From the NCBI GenBank assembly GCA_943328975.2, contig CALQCC020000002.1, positions 62,001-126,000 of the forward strand: DNA of 64,000 nt, read 5' to 3'. Numbering within the stretch: position 1 is the first letter of the stretch; every line of letters starts with the position of its first letter. Shown in pieces: positions 1 to 8,297 of this stretch. The translations under genes were made by a program, and so were the position numbers. This DNA comes from Bordetella parapertussis. GTDB taxonomy: Bacteria; Acidobacteriota; Terriglobia; Bryobacterales; Bryobacteraceae. The notes below the pieces were generated by a model that saw only the letters and a program-made list of their open reading frames with translations, did no database searches and was not told where the DNA came from.

Positions 1-1
1 A

Positions 2-745
2 GGTAAAGCGCTGGTCGACGTCAAGGACATCTTGGTCTGCGACGTCTGGCTAGGCGACGGCGGCTCCGGCTCGCGCCTCGCGTGGGGCAAAGACGGCATG
101 CTCTACATGACCACCGGCGCATCCAACGGACCCACCGGGCAGGAGCTAACCAGCCTGCGCGGCAAGATCCTGCGCCTCACCGACGAAGGCAAGCCGGCTC
201 CCGGCAACCCCTTCATCGGACGCCCCTACGCACGCCCCGAGATTTATTCGTTGGGTCATCGCAACTCGCTAGGACTGGCGTTTAACCCCACCACCGGCGA
301 TCTGTGGAACAACGAGAACGGTCCGGCGGGCGGCGACGAAGTGAACGTCATCGTTCCGGGCGGCAACTACGGCTGGCCCGACGTCAGCTTCGGCCGTACC
401 TATGAAGGCCAACGCATCGTGGGTTTCAAAGAAGGCACCGTTTCTCCGGTGATCTTCTGGGCTCCGTCGATCGCGCCTTCCGGCATGATGTTCTACACCG
501 GAGATAAGTTCCCGCAATGGAAGGGCAACCTGTTTGTCGGCGCGCAACTCGGCGGCACGGTGGCGGGCAATCCCCATTTGGAACGCATCACCCTCGACCA
601 GTACCAAGACGAGACGGCTCGCGAGACCATGCTGGTGGATCTCAAGCAGCGCGTCCGTGACGTGCGCCAGGGTCCCGATGGACTGGTCTACGTCTTGACG
701 GACGAAGACAACGGCACGCTGCTTCGTCTGGAACCCGCTCAGTAG
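2..745 (+). CDS. PQQ-type glucose/sorbosone dehydrogenase family protein, 5' partial
   Basis: This is the C-terminal part of a soluble-aldose / sorbosone dehydrogenase beta-propeller (YliI/GSDH family), which oxidises sugars with PQQ in the periplasm. The frame is open to the left edge, so the true start lies outside the window; a TTG at 32 is only an internal codon. Visible family landmarks are the blade with LRGKILRL, the LGHRNSLGLAFNP stretch, NENGPAGGDEVNV and GGNYGWPDVSFG, followed by WAPSIAPSGMMFY. The gene ends at 745 and is followed by a perfect hairpin at 760-793. The family call is firm; the substrate cannot be told from sequence. Confidence 0.88.
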   Translation, partial: GKALVDVKDILVCDVWLGDGGSGSRLAWGKDGMLYMTTGASNGPTGQELTSLRGKILRLTDEGKPAPGNPFIGRPYARPEIYSLGHRNSLGLAFNPTTGDLWNNENGPAGGDEVNVIVPGGNYGWPDVSFGRTYEGQRIVGFKEGTVSPVIFWAPSIAPSGMMFYTGDKFPQWKGNLFVGAQLGGTVAGNPHLERITLDQYQDETARETMLVDLKQRVRDVRQGPDGLVYVLTDEDNGTLLRLEPAQ

Positions 746-759
746 TCTCTTTCGCTTCA

Positions 760-793
760 CACCCAGGTTGGGCGTAGCAGCCCAACCTGGGTG
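760..793. repeat. Perfect inverted repeat, 14-bp stem with 6-base loop
   Basis: The arms at 760-773 and 780-793 (CACCCAGGTTGGGC and its complement) pair without a mismatch around GTAGCA. It lies 15 bases past the dehydrogenase stop, so it may stop transcription, but no T-run follows (the next bases are CCCCACATC). It could equally be one copy of an interspersed palindromic element; no second copy was seen in this window. Confidence 0.75.
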
Positions 794-952
794 CCCCACA
801 TCAGCCCCGCCATCCCTCCTTCCCCGCTGTTTTTCTCGCTGGACCATAATCCTTCCAGCTCCCCACGTATTTCTTCCGCGAACTCAGCCCTTCGGCTTTG
901 GACCACCAATTGCGCGTAACATTCCAGTTTTACGCTGCGCCAAATCAGAACC

Positions 953-1993
953 ATGACGACGCCACAGGACGTGCAGCAGGATCAGCCGATCCGGCCGTGG
1001 ATTGAGTTGAGCTCCGAGCTATTGGAAGTGATAGCCGCCCACCCGGCGTTTCCGATCGAGACAGCGAATCGGGAATTCCAAGGTGAAATCCGGGCGATCC
1101 GCGCCACGCTTGCCGCCGACCCGACGGCGCGTCAGGCTATGATTACGGGCGTCGACGTCCAAGAGGCACTGGCCCGCTATAGCAAGTTTTCCGAGACCTC
1201 TTTGGGCGGCATGACCAGCAACTTGCGGGATATCGCGAGTTTGTTGCTCACTCACGCGCATGAGGACGAAAGCGTCCCGGATCCTGCTATCGAAGACCTG
1301 CGTGCCAAAGTGCTGTCAGCCGACGATCCCGCCGATCTGCAACTCTTGCGCCAGGAGATCGCGGACCGCTTGGATGGCGTGCGTAAGAAATCCGAGGAGC
1401 GGCACCAGCGCAACGCGGAACTCACCGAAAAACTGCAGGACCGCATCACGGTTCTTGAAAGTTACGTATCGACATTGCCACCCCCGCCAGCTGCCCTTCG
1501 CGTAAGTGACCCGGCGACGGCGACCGTGGATCCCTGCACGGGCCTCCCCGACTGGCACGAAGCGGAAAAGGCGATCGAAGCAGCACTGTCCAGCCAACGA
1601 TCGGTGTCCATTGCGGTCTTCTATGTTCACCGCATGAATTACATCAACGCTCGATTTGGAAGCACGATTGGCGACAAAGTGCTGCTGTTATGCAGCCAGC
1701 ATCTGGCCACAACATTAATTCGTCCGGACGATTCGTTGTTCCGGTGGAAAGGACCGTCGTTCGTGGCCCTCCTGGAACGGGAGGACGCGGCCGCACACGT
1801 CGAAAACGATCTGCAGCGGTTGCTGGCAACTCTATTGAGCCAATACCTGGAGACCGCCACCAGAACCGTCTACCTCCCCATCAAGCTGACCGGGAGCACG
1901 GTGCCCGCAACCGAAAGCACGCCGACACTGGTGCGCGATTGGATCGAACGCTACATTCTCCGCTCATCCACGGACAATCGGCTGACAGACTAA
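953..1993 (+). CDS. Protein with degenerate GGDEF (diguanylate cyclase-like) domain
   Basis: 346 residues. The N-terminal half (about 1-170) is helical and charged, with no family I recognise. Residues about 190-340 resemble a GGDEF domain: the usual D-P-x-T-G-L-P entry is present as DPCTGLPD (193-200), and the INARFGSTIGD stretch matches the region before the active site. At the catalytic position the sequence reads RWKGPSF (264-270) instead of R-x-GGDEF. It therefore probably cannot make cyclic di-GMP and may act as a structural or binding module. The ATG at 953 is the first reasonable start after the hairpin-containing gap; no operon partner is visible. Confidence 0.75.
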   Translation: MTTPQDVQQDQPIRPWIELSSELLEVIAAHPAFPIETANREFQGEIRAIRATLAADPTARQAMITGVDVQEALARYSKFSETSLGGMTSNLRDIASLLLTHAHEDESVPDPAIEDLRAKVLSADDPADLQLLRQEIADRLDGVRKKSEERHQRNAELTEKLQDRITVLESYVSTLPPPPAALRVSDPATATVDPCTGLPDWHEAEKAIEAALSSQRSVSIAVFYVHRMNYINARFGSTIGDKVLLLCSQHLATTLIRPDDSLFRWKGPSFVALLEREDAAAHVENDLQRLLATLLSQYLETATRTVYLPIKLTGSTVPATESTPTLVRDWIERYILRSSTDNRLTD

Positions 1994-1997
1994 GTCG

Positions 1998-2936
1998 CTA
2001 TTCGGTAGGCGCGTAATATCCGCGCCGCCAATACCACTTCAGTTTCGGCAGTCCGCGCGGGGGTGCCATCTCGATCTCCACCTTGTGATACAAACCGTCG
2101 CGCGATGGATTCGTCGGGGCGTAGCCGATCAAGTAGCGATTCCGCAGGTCGATGCTGATCTTGGCCGCAATGTCCGGTAGTCCACTGTTGGCCACGAACA
2201 TGCGCCCGCCAGTGTCTTCAGAGATGCCGCGCATCAGGCCGGGGTTGGTAGCAGTAGGGTCGACGCCGCCGAACATGCCCACGGAGTAGATCAAAACTTC
2301 GCTTTCCTGCAGGACCGTTTTCAACTCACCGGGTGTATAGCGGCTGCTGTTGTCATCGCCATCGGAGACCAGGATCAGCGCCTTGCGCTCCGCCTTCGAC
2401 TTCTTAATCTCATTCATCGCCATGTACACGCCGTCGATCATCGCCGTGGAACCGCGCGATTGATTGAACGTCAGCTCGTACTTGATGTGCGCCAAGTCTT
2501 CCGTCAGCGGCACCGTCAGCCGAGGCGTGCTGTCGAACTCCACTAGCAGAAACTGATCGCCCGGATTCGCCATACCCACGAACAACGCCGCGGCACGGCG
2601 CGCAGCAGCCAGATTACGGCTCATGCTGGAACTGGTATCGAACACCAGGCCCAGAGCCACTGGCCCGTCGTCCATCGAAAATGTAGCGATGGTCTGCGGC
2701 TCTTTATTGTCGATCACGCGGAAGTGTTTCTTCTCCAAACCCGCGACCGGCCGGCCCAGCGGATCGCTCACGCTCACGGGGATCAACACCAAGCTGGCGT
2801 CGATGCGAACATCGGGGCGCTGCAGATCGTCGGCCTTCGCCTTCTGACGGGAATCGATCGCGACCCTGGGCGGGGCCTGCGCCACCAGTATCGCGGCGAA
2901 GGCGGCGAGGGCAGCGAAGATGGTCCGCAACGGCAT
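1998..2936 (-). CDS. Secreted VWA-domain protein (acidobacterial VWFA-related type)
   Basis: 312 residues. A signal peptide covers about residues 1-22 (hydrophobic run, cut near AQA). A short Ig-like segment (about 45-90, with VAGLEKKHFRVIDN) precedes a von Willebrand factor A domain whose metal-binding MIDAS motif DTSSS starts at D100; the ILVSDGDDN strand is also typical. Such proteins sit in the periplasm or outside the cell and probably bind protein partners through a metal ion. The start codon is 17 bases from that of the divergent Rieske gene, so the two promoters must overlap. A second protein of the same type lies at 31615-33219. Confidence 0.88.
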   Translation of the reverse strand: MPLRTIFAALAAFAAILVAQAPPRVAIDSRQKAKADDLQRPDVRIDASLVLIPVSVSDPLGRPVAGLEKKHFRVIDNKEPQTIATFSMDDGPVALGLVFDTSSSMSRNLAAARRAAALFVGMANPGDQFLLVEFDSTPRLTVPLTEDLAHIKYELTFNQSRGSTAMIDGVYMAMNEIKKSKAERKALILVSDGDDNSSRYTPGELKTVLQESEVLIYSVGMFGGVDPTATNPGLMRGISEDTGGRMFVANSGLPDIAAKISIDLRNRYLIGYAPTNPSRDGLYHKVEIEMAPPRGLPKLKWYWRRGYYAPTE

Positions 2937-2953
2937 GCCTCTATAGTATCTAT

Positions 2954-3265
2954 ATGGGTTTTGTGAAAGTGGGGTCCCTATCGGCGCTGCCGAAGGGTTC
3001 GGTCCGGCAGGTCAAGGCGGGCGAGCAAACGATTGCGCTGTGCCGCGTGGGGAACGCACTACACGCAGTGGACGGCATCTGCCCTCACGCGGGCGGTCCG
3101 CTGGGCCACGGCGCGCTGCATGGCACCACGCTCGTGTGCCCGTACCATGCCTGGGAATTCGATTGCGTCACCGGAGAATACGATCGCAACCCCGCTGTCC
3201 GGTTGCGGAAGTTCGACGTCAAGGTGGAAGGGGATGATATTTTCATAGATGCCGGAACTGCCTGA
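2954..3265 (+). CDS. Rieske [2Fe-2S] ferredoxin-like protein
   Basis: 103 residues, the length of stand-alone Rieske ferredoxins of the NirD/BphA3 type that carry electrons to oxygenases or reductases. The cluster ligands are visible as C43-P-H45 and C62-P-Y-H65, separated by 16 residues. No signal peptide, so it is cytoplasmic. The last 17 bases overlap the start of mutM, implying translational coupling, although no functional link between the two is obvious. A TATAGT-like hexamer lies only about 6 bases before the ATG, so the transcript may be leaderless. No oxygenase partner is encoded nearby, so its redox partner is unknown. Confidence 0.88.
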   Translation: MGFVKVGSLSALPKGSVRQVKAGEQTIALCRVGNALHAVDGICPHAGGPLGHGALHGTTLVCPYHAWEFDCVTGEYDRNPAVRLRKFDVKVEGDDIFIDAGTA

Positions 3266-4037
3266 AGTAGAAACCGTAGTCCGATCCGTACGCGGGCACT
3301 TGGTAGGGAAGCGTATCCTCGCAACGGAGTTCACCTCGCCCCACGTCACGCCGGGCAATCGCGACGAACTCTCCGCGCGCCTCGCAGGGCGTAGAATTCA
3401 GTCCGTCACCCGCTATGGGAAGTTTATTCAGATCGCGCTCGATGAAGGCTTCCTCACGGTTCATCTGGGTATGACCGGCAAGCTCCTGGTCAGCGGTCCC
3501 GTTCGCGAGCACACCTACGCCATCTTCACGCTGGACGATGGCGTGCTGCTCTACCATGACCCTCGCCAATTCGGCAGCATCGAGTGGAGCCCCGACGTCT
3601 CCCCACGCGTCGCGCGCCTGGGACCGGAGCCGCTCGAAATCACTCTGGAAGATTTCCGCTCGCGAATGAAACGCAAGACACGCATGAAGTCACTGCTGCT
3701 GAACCAGGCGTTCCTAGCCGGCGTCGGCAACATCTACGCCGACGAGAGTTTGTTCGCCGCCGGCATCCATCCGCTAGCCAGCGCGGAGAAACTCAGCAAA
3801 GCGCGCGTCGAAAAGTTGTACGACGCCATCCGTGGGATTCTCGCCCATGCCATCGAGTTGGGCGGTTCGTCGATCTCAGACTACGTGGACGCGGAAGGAC
3901 AGAAAGGCTGGTTCCAAGTAGAGCATTGCGTGTACGGTCGCGAAGGCGAAGCCTGCAAGCAATGCGGTGGTCCCATTAAAAAGACGCTGGTCGCCCAGCG
4001 AGGGACGCACTACTGCCCCCACTGTCAGAAACGCTAG
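3249..4037 (+). CDS. mutM: Formamidopyrimidine-DNA glycosylase (Fpg/MutM)
   Basis: 262 residues, close to the family's usual 270. It removes oxidised purines such as 8-oxoguanine and nicks the abasic site. The start MPELPEVETV supplies the catalytic proline (P2) and glutamate (E3); the conserved lysine is K58 in RYGKF. NQAFLAGVGNIYADE is the helix-two-turn-helix region, and the C-terminus has the zinc finger C-x2-C-x16-C-x2-C ending in CPHCQKR. All key residues are present. It overlaps the Rieske gene by 17 bases and converges on folP with three bases between stops. Confidence 0.97.
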   Translation: MPELPEVETVVRSVRGHLVGKRILATEFTSPHVTPGNRDELSARLAGRRIQSVTRYGKFIQIALDEGFLTVHLGMTGKLLVSGPVREHTYAIFTLDDGVLLYHDPRQFGSIEWSPDVSPRVARLGPEPLEITLEDFRSRMKRKTRMKSLLLNQAFLAGVGNIYADESLFAAGIHPLASAEKLSKARVEKLYDAIRGILAHAIELGGSSISDYVDAEGQKGWFQVEHCVYGREGEACKQCGGPIKKTLVAQRGTHYCPHCQKR

Positions 4038-4040
4038 CGG

Positions 4041-5117
4041 CTACTTGTTATAGGGACGGTCGCCCCGAGGCGGTCCTGAGCGAGGTGGCCCTGAACGTGG
4101 CGGACCGGACCGAGGAGGCCCGGAGCTAGGCGGTCCCGAGCGAGGCCGCGGCGGCCCCTCTGAACGATCGCCACCCGGCCTGGGCGGCCGAACCGCTCGA
4201 CGTTCCGGTTCCACAGGCGCAGGCCGATTCGCACGGAATACGTTATTGTCTTCGCTATCCGGAACCACACGCACAATCGCTGCCCGCAGGATATCGTCCG
4301 CAACTTCCGCAACCACTTTCATTGCAGCCACATCATGCACGCGAACCATGTGCGCGCCGTGCAGGATGCTCGCGGCCACAGCCGCCGCTGTAGCGAACTC
4401 GGTGTGATCGATAGTTTCTTTCGCCAGGAAATGTTTGCGCGAAGCGCCCACCATGATCGGCAGTTCCAGGCGCATCAGCGTTTCGAGGAACGCCACAATC
4501 TCCGCGTTCTGCTCTTTGCGTTTGCCGAAGCCCAAACCCGGATCGACAACAATGCGTTTGCGATCCATCCCCGTACCCACGGCACGATGAACAGCCGCGT
4601 CCAGTTCAATCGCAATCGTCTGAATCACGTCTTTCAGCGGAGGCAACTTCAGCCACATGTCCGGAGTCCCGCGCATGTGGTTCAGGATCAAACCCGCGTT
4701 GAAGTTGCAGACCACCCGCGCCAGTTCTGGATCAAACGTGAGCCCGCTGGGATCGTTGATGATATCCACGCCCAAGTCCAGAGCCTTCTCCGCAACCGCA
4801 GCTTTGTAGGTGTCAACCGAAATCGGAACATTGACCTTCCCACGCAAGCGCTTCAGCACAGGGATCAAGCGGCGCAGCTCTTCGGCTTCGGAAATACGTA
4901 CGGAACCGGGCCGAGTGGACTCGGCACCGATGTCGATGATGTCCGCTCCAGCGTCTTCCAGCTCCAGCGCGTGGGCATACGCACTGTCAGGATCGAGGTA
5001 CTTGCCCCCGTCGGAAAATGAATCAGGCGTAACGTTCAAGACGCCGACCAGCAAGGTGCGGTCGCCGACTTGCAGAACTTTATCGCGGAGTTTCCACTCA
5101 AAACGCTTACGTGGCAT
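4041..5117 (-). CDS. folP: Dihydropteroate synthase with Pro/Arg/Gly-rich tail
   Basis: 358 residues; joins para-aminobenzoate to the pterin pyrophosphate in folate synthesis. The TIM-barrel core has NVTPDSFSDGG (family signature 1), DIGAESTRPGS (signature 2), ISVDTYK, DPGLGFGKRKEQN and GASRKHF. The core ends near residue 285, where typical enzymes stop. About 65 extra residues follow, rich in R, P and G and containing four SGPPR units in a row. The tail is likely disordered, perhaps binding RNA or a partner; I know no established role. The gene is transcribed alone, tail-to-tail with mutM. Confidence 0.95.
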   Translation of the reverse strand: MPRKRFEWKLRDKVLQVGDRTLLVGVLNVTPDSFSDGGKYLDPDSAYAHALELEDAGADIIDIGAESTRPGSVRISEAEELRRLIPVLKRLRGKVNVPISVDTYKAAVAEKALDLGVDIINDPSGLTFDPELARVVCNFNAGLILNHMRGTPDMWLKLPPLKDVIQTIAIELDAAVHRAVGTGMDRKRIVVDPGLGFGKRKEQNAEIVAFLETLMRLELPIMVGASRKHFLAKETIDHTEFATAAAVAASILHGAHMVRVHDVAAMKVVAEVADDILRAAIVRVVPDSEDNNVFRANRPAPVEPERRAVRPPRPGGDRSEGPPRPRSGPPSSGPPRSGPPRSGPPRSGPPRGDRPYNK

Positions 5118-5153
5118 GGAAACTTAAGGGTAGCAGTTGCGGCGGAAAGATCG

Positions 5154-6479
5154 TTAATCCTCCAGCTTTTCAGCTGGCTCCGGCAGCCACCAAGTGGCCA
5201 CCAGCGCAGTGCTGTAAACCACCATCCCGATAATGCAGGCCGCGTACGCGAGTTGCACGCCCGGGTTCGCTCCCGGCATCACACCCGCCAGATGCGTCAC
5301 GATGAATGACGCTCCCGCACCCAGCATTCGCCCGCCGACGTTGGCCGCGAAACCCTCGCCGGTCCCCCGCAAATACACAGGGAAGACACGCGGCAGGTAG
5401 TTGCCTAAGAAGTTCAACTGCGAAACAGTCGTGATTCCGGCAATGAAGATCCCTATACGGAACATCTCCAGACTGCGTGTGCTGGTGTAGAGAAATACGA
5501 AGGGGATCAGGATCAAGCCGGGAACCAGGACCATACGGAGCAGCGCCCGGCGGCTCACAATGACCATCGCCAACACAGCCATAATCACGCGCCCGGCAAG
5601 TCCACCGAACTCCTGCGCGCCTGATACTGAGGAAGTAATTTGGCCCCGCTCCGCCGTGGGCAACGACGAGACTTCCGGCATGCCCCCAGCAATTTGCGGC
5701 GACTGCTGCAGCATCCCGATCGCTCCACCATACGCGCACGCGAACATCAAAGTCGTGACCACCGTCACGCGGAGGAATTTCGGACTGAACAACTCGCGAA
5801 CGCTAGGCCGCTTCAGCGTGCCCGCGGCCTTCTTCATGGACCACTCCGGCGACTCCGGCAAAAATGGCCGAATGATCATCAATGGCAGCGCGGGGAAAAC
5901 GCCGCCGATCAGCGTGTAGCGCCAAGCCGCATGCGCTCCGTGGATGGCCGGAAGGTCGGCACCATAGCGGCTACCGATATAAAAGACTGCGCTCACGATC
6001 ACGCCGCCCAGCGAAGAAAAGATCTGCGTGAATCCCAGCACCCCTTCGCGTGTCTTGTTGTCCGGGAAAAGTTCCGCGAGCCATGCCACGGCCGCGACAA
6101 ACTCCACGCAGACGCCCGCGTAACAGAGCGTGCGAAACACCAACAGCTCCATCAAGGTGGATGAAAAACCCGCCCCCACGGCTGACGCCGTATAAAGCAG
6201 AATGCTCCACGTCAAAACCCGCCGCCGTCCCAGGACGTCCGTGAAGTAGCCGCCCCACAGGCCGCAGAACCCGCCGATCAGTGGCGGGATATACAGGAAC
6301 ATGCCGGCCCAGGACCGATATTCTGGCGTGCCCAGCTTCAACCCGCCCAGTTCCAGCAAAGCGGGTTGGACCACCAGCGGAGCGACTAGGATCTCGTAAA
6401 TATCGAACAGGAAGCCAAGTGCGGCGACAGCGCAAATGGTCCATTTGATGAAGTTGGAAATGGGGCGCGGCTCTTGCAT
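5154..6479 (-). CDS. MFS transporter
   Basis: 441 residues with about 12 hydrophobic helices. The loop after helix 2 carries the major-facilitator motif A as GGYFTDVLGRRR, and FLPESPEW resembles the sugar/organic-acid porter branch (compare the PESPRW motif). It should move a small solute, probably a sugar or organic acid, across the inner membrane by proton coupling. It lies 36 bases upstream of folP on the same strand and is divergent from the DUF3500 gene. The substrate cannot be read from the sequence. Confidence 0.88.
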   Translation of the reverse strand: MQEPRPISNFIKWTICAVAALGFLFDIYEILVAPLVVQPALLELGGLKLGTPEYRSWAGMFLYIPPLIGGFCGLWGGYFTDVLGRRRVLTWSILLYTASAVGAGFSSTLMELLVFRTLCYAGVCVEFVAAVAWLAELFPDNKTREGVLGFTQIFSSLGGVIVSAVFYIGSRYGADLPAIHGAHAAWRYTLIGGVFPALPLMIIRPFLPESPEWSMKKAAGTLKRPSVRELFSPKFLRVTVVTTLMFACAYGGAIGMLQQSPQIAGGMPEVSSLPTAERGQITSSVSGAQEFGGLAGRVIMAVLAMVIVSRRALLRMVLVPGLILIPFVFLYTSTRSLEMFRIGIFIAGITTVSQLNFLGNYLPRVFPVYLRGTGEGFAANVGGRMLGAGASFIVTHLAGVMPGANPGVQLAYAACIIGMVVYSTALVATWWLPEPAEKLED

Positions 6480-6547
6480 GAACTAGGTCAGACTACCACA
6501 TAGCAGGCGGGACGTGCGTGCACTGTTTGATACACTTTACCTAAGTC

Positions 6548-7576
6548 ATGACTTACCTGAAACGCTTGCTGCTGGTCCTCTGCGCCCTCGGATTACTCAC
6601 GGCCGCCTATGAGCGAATCAATACCCCCGCGCTCATGTCGGATGCCGCTAAGGCGTATTTGAACTCGCTCTCGCCGGAACAGCGAGTGAAGACACAATTC
6701 CCGTTCGACGACGCGGAACGGCTCAATTGGCGCTTCATTCCCGTGGAAGACCGCAAGGGCGTGCCGCTGCGTGAAATGAACTCCGCACAGAAGCATCTGG
6801 CCGAGGCGTTGCTCTCCGCCGCGCTCTCCAACCAAGGCATCATCAAGGCGCACACCATCATGAGCCTGGATCAAGTCTTGAAAGAGAAGGAATCGAAACA
6901 AGCCAAGCAGATCTTCGAGCGCGATCCTGAAAAGGACTACGTGACCATTTTCGGCGACCCCTCTGAAACAGGCACCTGGGGCTTCCGTTTCGAGGGCCAC
7001 CACGTCGCCACCAACTTCACCATGGTGAACGGCAAGATCGCCTCCAGCCCGAATTTCTTCGGAGCCAATCCGGCGGAAGTTCGTGAAGGACCCCGCACCG
7101 GTCTCCGCGCACTGAAGCGTGAAGAAGACATCGCCCGCGACCTCATGAATGCGCTCACCGCCGACCAGCGCAAGGTCGCCATCGCCAATCCGGTGGCTCC
7201 GCGCGAAATCACCACCAGTAACGTCCGCAAGGTGATGATTGAAGGCGCACCCGCCGGAATCAAGTACTCTGCGCTGACCGCCGCGCAGAAAGAAATTATG
7301 GACGCGCTGGTCGCCGAATACGCCACCAACTTCCCGCCCATGATCGCCGATTTCCGCATGGACCAGTTCCGCAAGAATCAGGGCGAAGCCTACTTCGCAT
7401 GGATGGGCGGCATCGCCAAGGGCGAAGGCCACTACTACCTGCTGCGCACCCCGGCCTTCATCATCGAATACGACAACACGCAGGACGGCAACAACCACAT
7501 TCACTCCGTGTGGCGCGATTTCAACGGAGACTTCGGTCAAGACCTATTGGGCGGGCATTACACCATTGCGCACTAG
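6548..7576 (+). CDS. DUF3500-family secreted protein
   Basis: 342 residues. The N-terminus is a hydrophobic segment (about 4-20), a signal peptide or anchor. The body has the hallmarks of DUF3500: the LSPEQRVKTQFPFDDAERLNW opening, the WGFRFEGHHVATNFT strand and the C-terminal HIHSVWRDFNGDFG. The family's biochemical function is not established. A TACACT hexamer preceded by GA lies about 13 bases before the ATG and may be a -10 box. The gene end overlaps the next gene start by 11 bases. Confidence 0.85.
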   Translation: MTYLKRLLLVLCALGLLTAAYERINTPALMSDAAKAYLNSLSPEQRVKTQFPFDDAERLNWRFIPVEDRKGVPLREMNSAQKHLAEALLSAALSNQGIIKAHTIMSLDQVLKEKESKQAKQIFERDPEKDYVTIFGDPSETGTWGFRFEGHHVATNFTMVNGKIASSPNFFGANPAEVREGPRTGLRALKREEDIARDLMNALTADQRKVAIANPVAPREITTSNVRKVMIEGAPAGIKYSALTAAQKEIMDALVAEYATNFPPMIADFRMDQFRKNQGEAYFAWMGGIAKGEGHYYLLRTPAFIIEYDNTQDGNNHIHSVWRDFNGDFGQDLLGGHYTIAH

Positions 7577-8297
7577 CCCGTTGCACGCGTTGTGGAAGTA
7601 CCTGTGGGTGGTGCCGGGGGTCGCGATTTCGACGACCTTCTTCGGCTCCATCAGCATGACCTTCGCCTTCTTCGACTCTTCGTCGACCATCGCGCAAATC
7701 CGGATTGCTCGGGTGTGGGCGCGGTCCCTGCTGTGGATTATCGGGGTGAAGATCGAGGTAGAAGGCCTCGAGAATGCCCGCGGCATTGATCAGGCAGTGT
7801 GGGCATCGAACCACGTCAGCTTCATGGATATCCCTGTGATGCTGGCGCACGTCCCCGTGCAGTTCTTTTTCCTGGCTAAGAGTGAATTGTTCGCGTGGCC
7901 CTTCATCGGCTGGCACCTGCGAAGCGCGGGGCACGTGTCGGTTCCACTGGAAGACCCGAAGGCCAGCTTGCGCACCCTGGCGAATGCGGCAAAACTGATG
8001 AATCAGCGGAAGGTATCGCTGCTGTTCTTTCCGGAAGGCGGCCGTTCTGAGTCCGGCGAACTGCAGGAGTTCAAGGACGGAGCCGCTTACATCGCCATCA
8101 AAGCGCAGGTTCCGGTGGTCCCCGTTGCGATGCTCGGCATTCGCGACATTCTGCCCATGAACACCAACGACGTGAAGTCCGGGACCGTGAAACTCCGCTT
8201 CGGCAAACCAATTCCTACAGCGGGACTAACAGCACAGGCGCGCGCCGAGATTACCACCTTGACGCGCGCCCAAATTGTCGACATGTTGAAGCGTTAG
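7566..8297 (+). CDS. 1-acyl-sn-glycerol-3-phosphate acyltransferase (PlsC family)
   Basis: 243 residues if the TTG at 7566 is used; TTG 7581 is an alternative start. It transfers an acyl chain to lysophosphatidate or a similar acceptor at the inner membrane. An N-terminal membrane segment (about 10-35) precedes the catalytic NHVSFMD (H-x4-D), and FPEGGRSESG is the second acceptor-binding motif, followed by VPVVPVAMLG. All four conserved blocks are present. Its stop codon overlaps that of the convergent porin gene. Specificity for lysophosphatidate rather than another lipid is an inference from the family. Confidence 0.9.
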   Translation: MRTSPLHALWKYLWVVPGVAISTTFFGSISMTFAFFDSSSTIAQIRIARVWARSLLWIIGVKIEVEGLENARGIDQAVWASNHVSFMDIPVMLAHVPVQFFFLAKSELFAWPFIGWHLRSAGHVSVPLEDPKASLRTLANAAKLMNQRKVSLLFFPEGGRSESGELQEFKDGAAYIAIKAQVPVVPVAMLGIRDILPMNTNDVKSGTVKLRFGKPIPTAGLTAQARAEITTLTRAQIVDMLKR

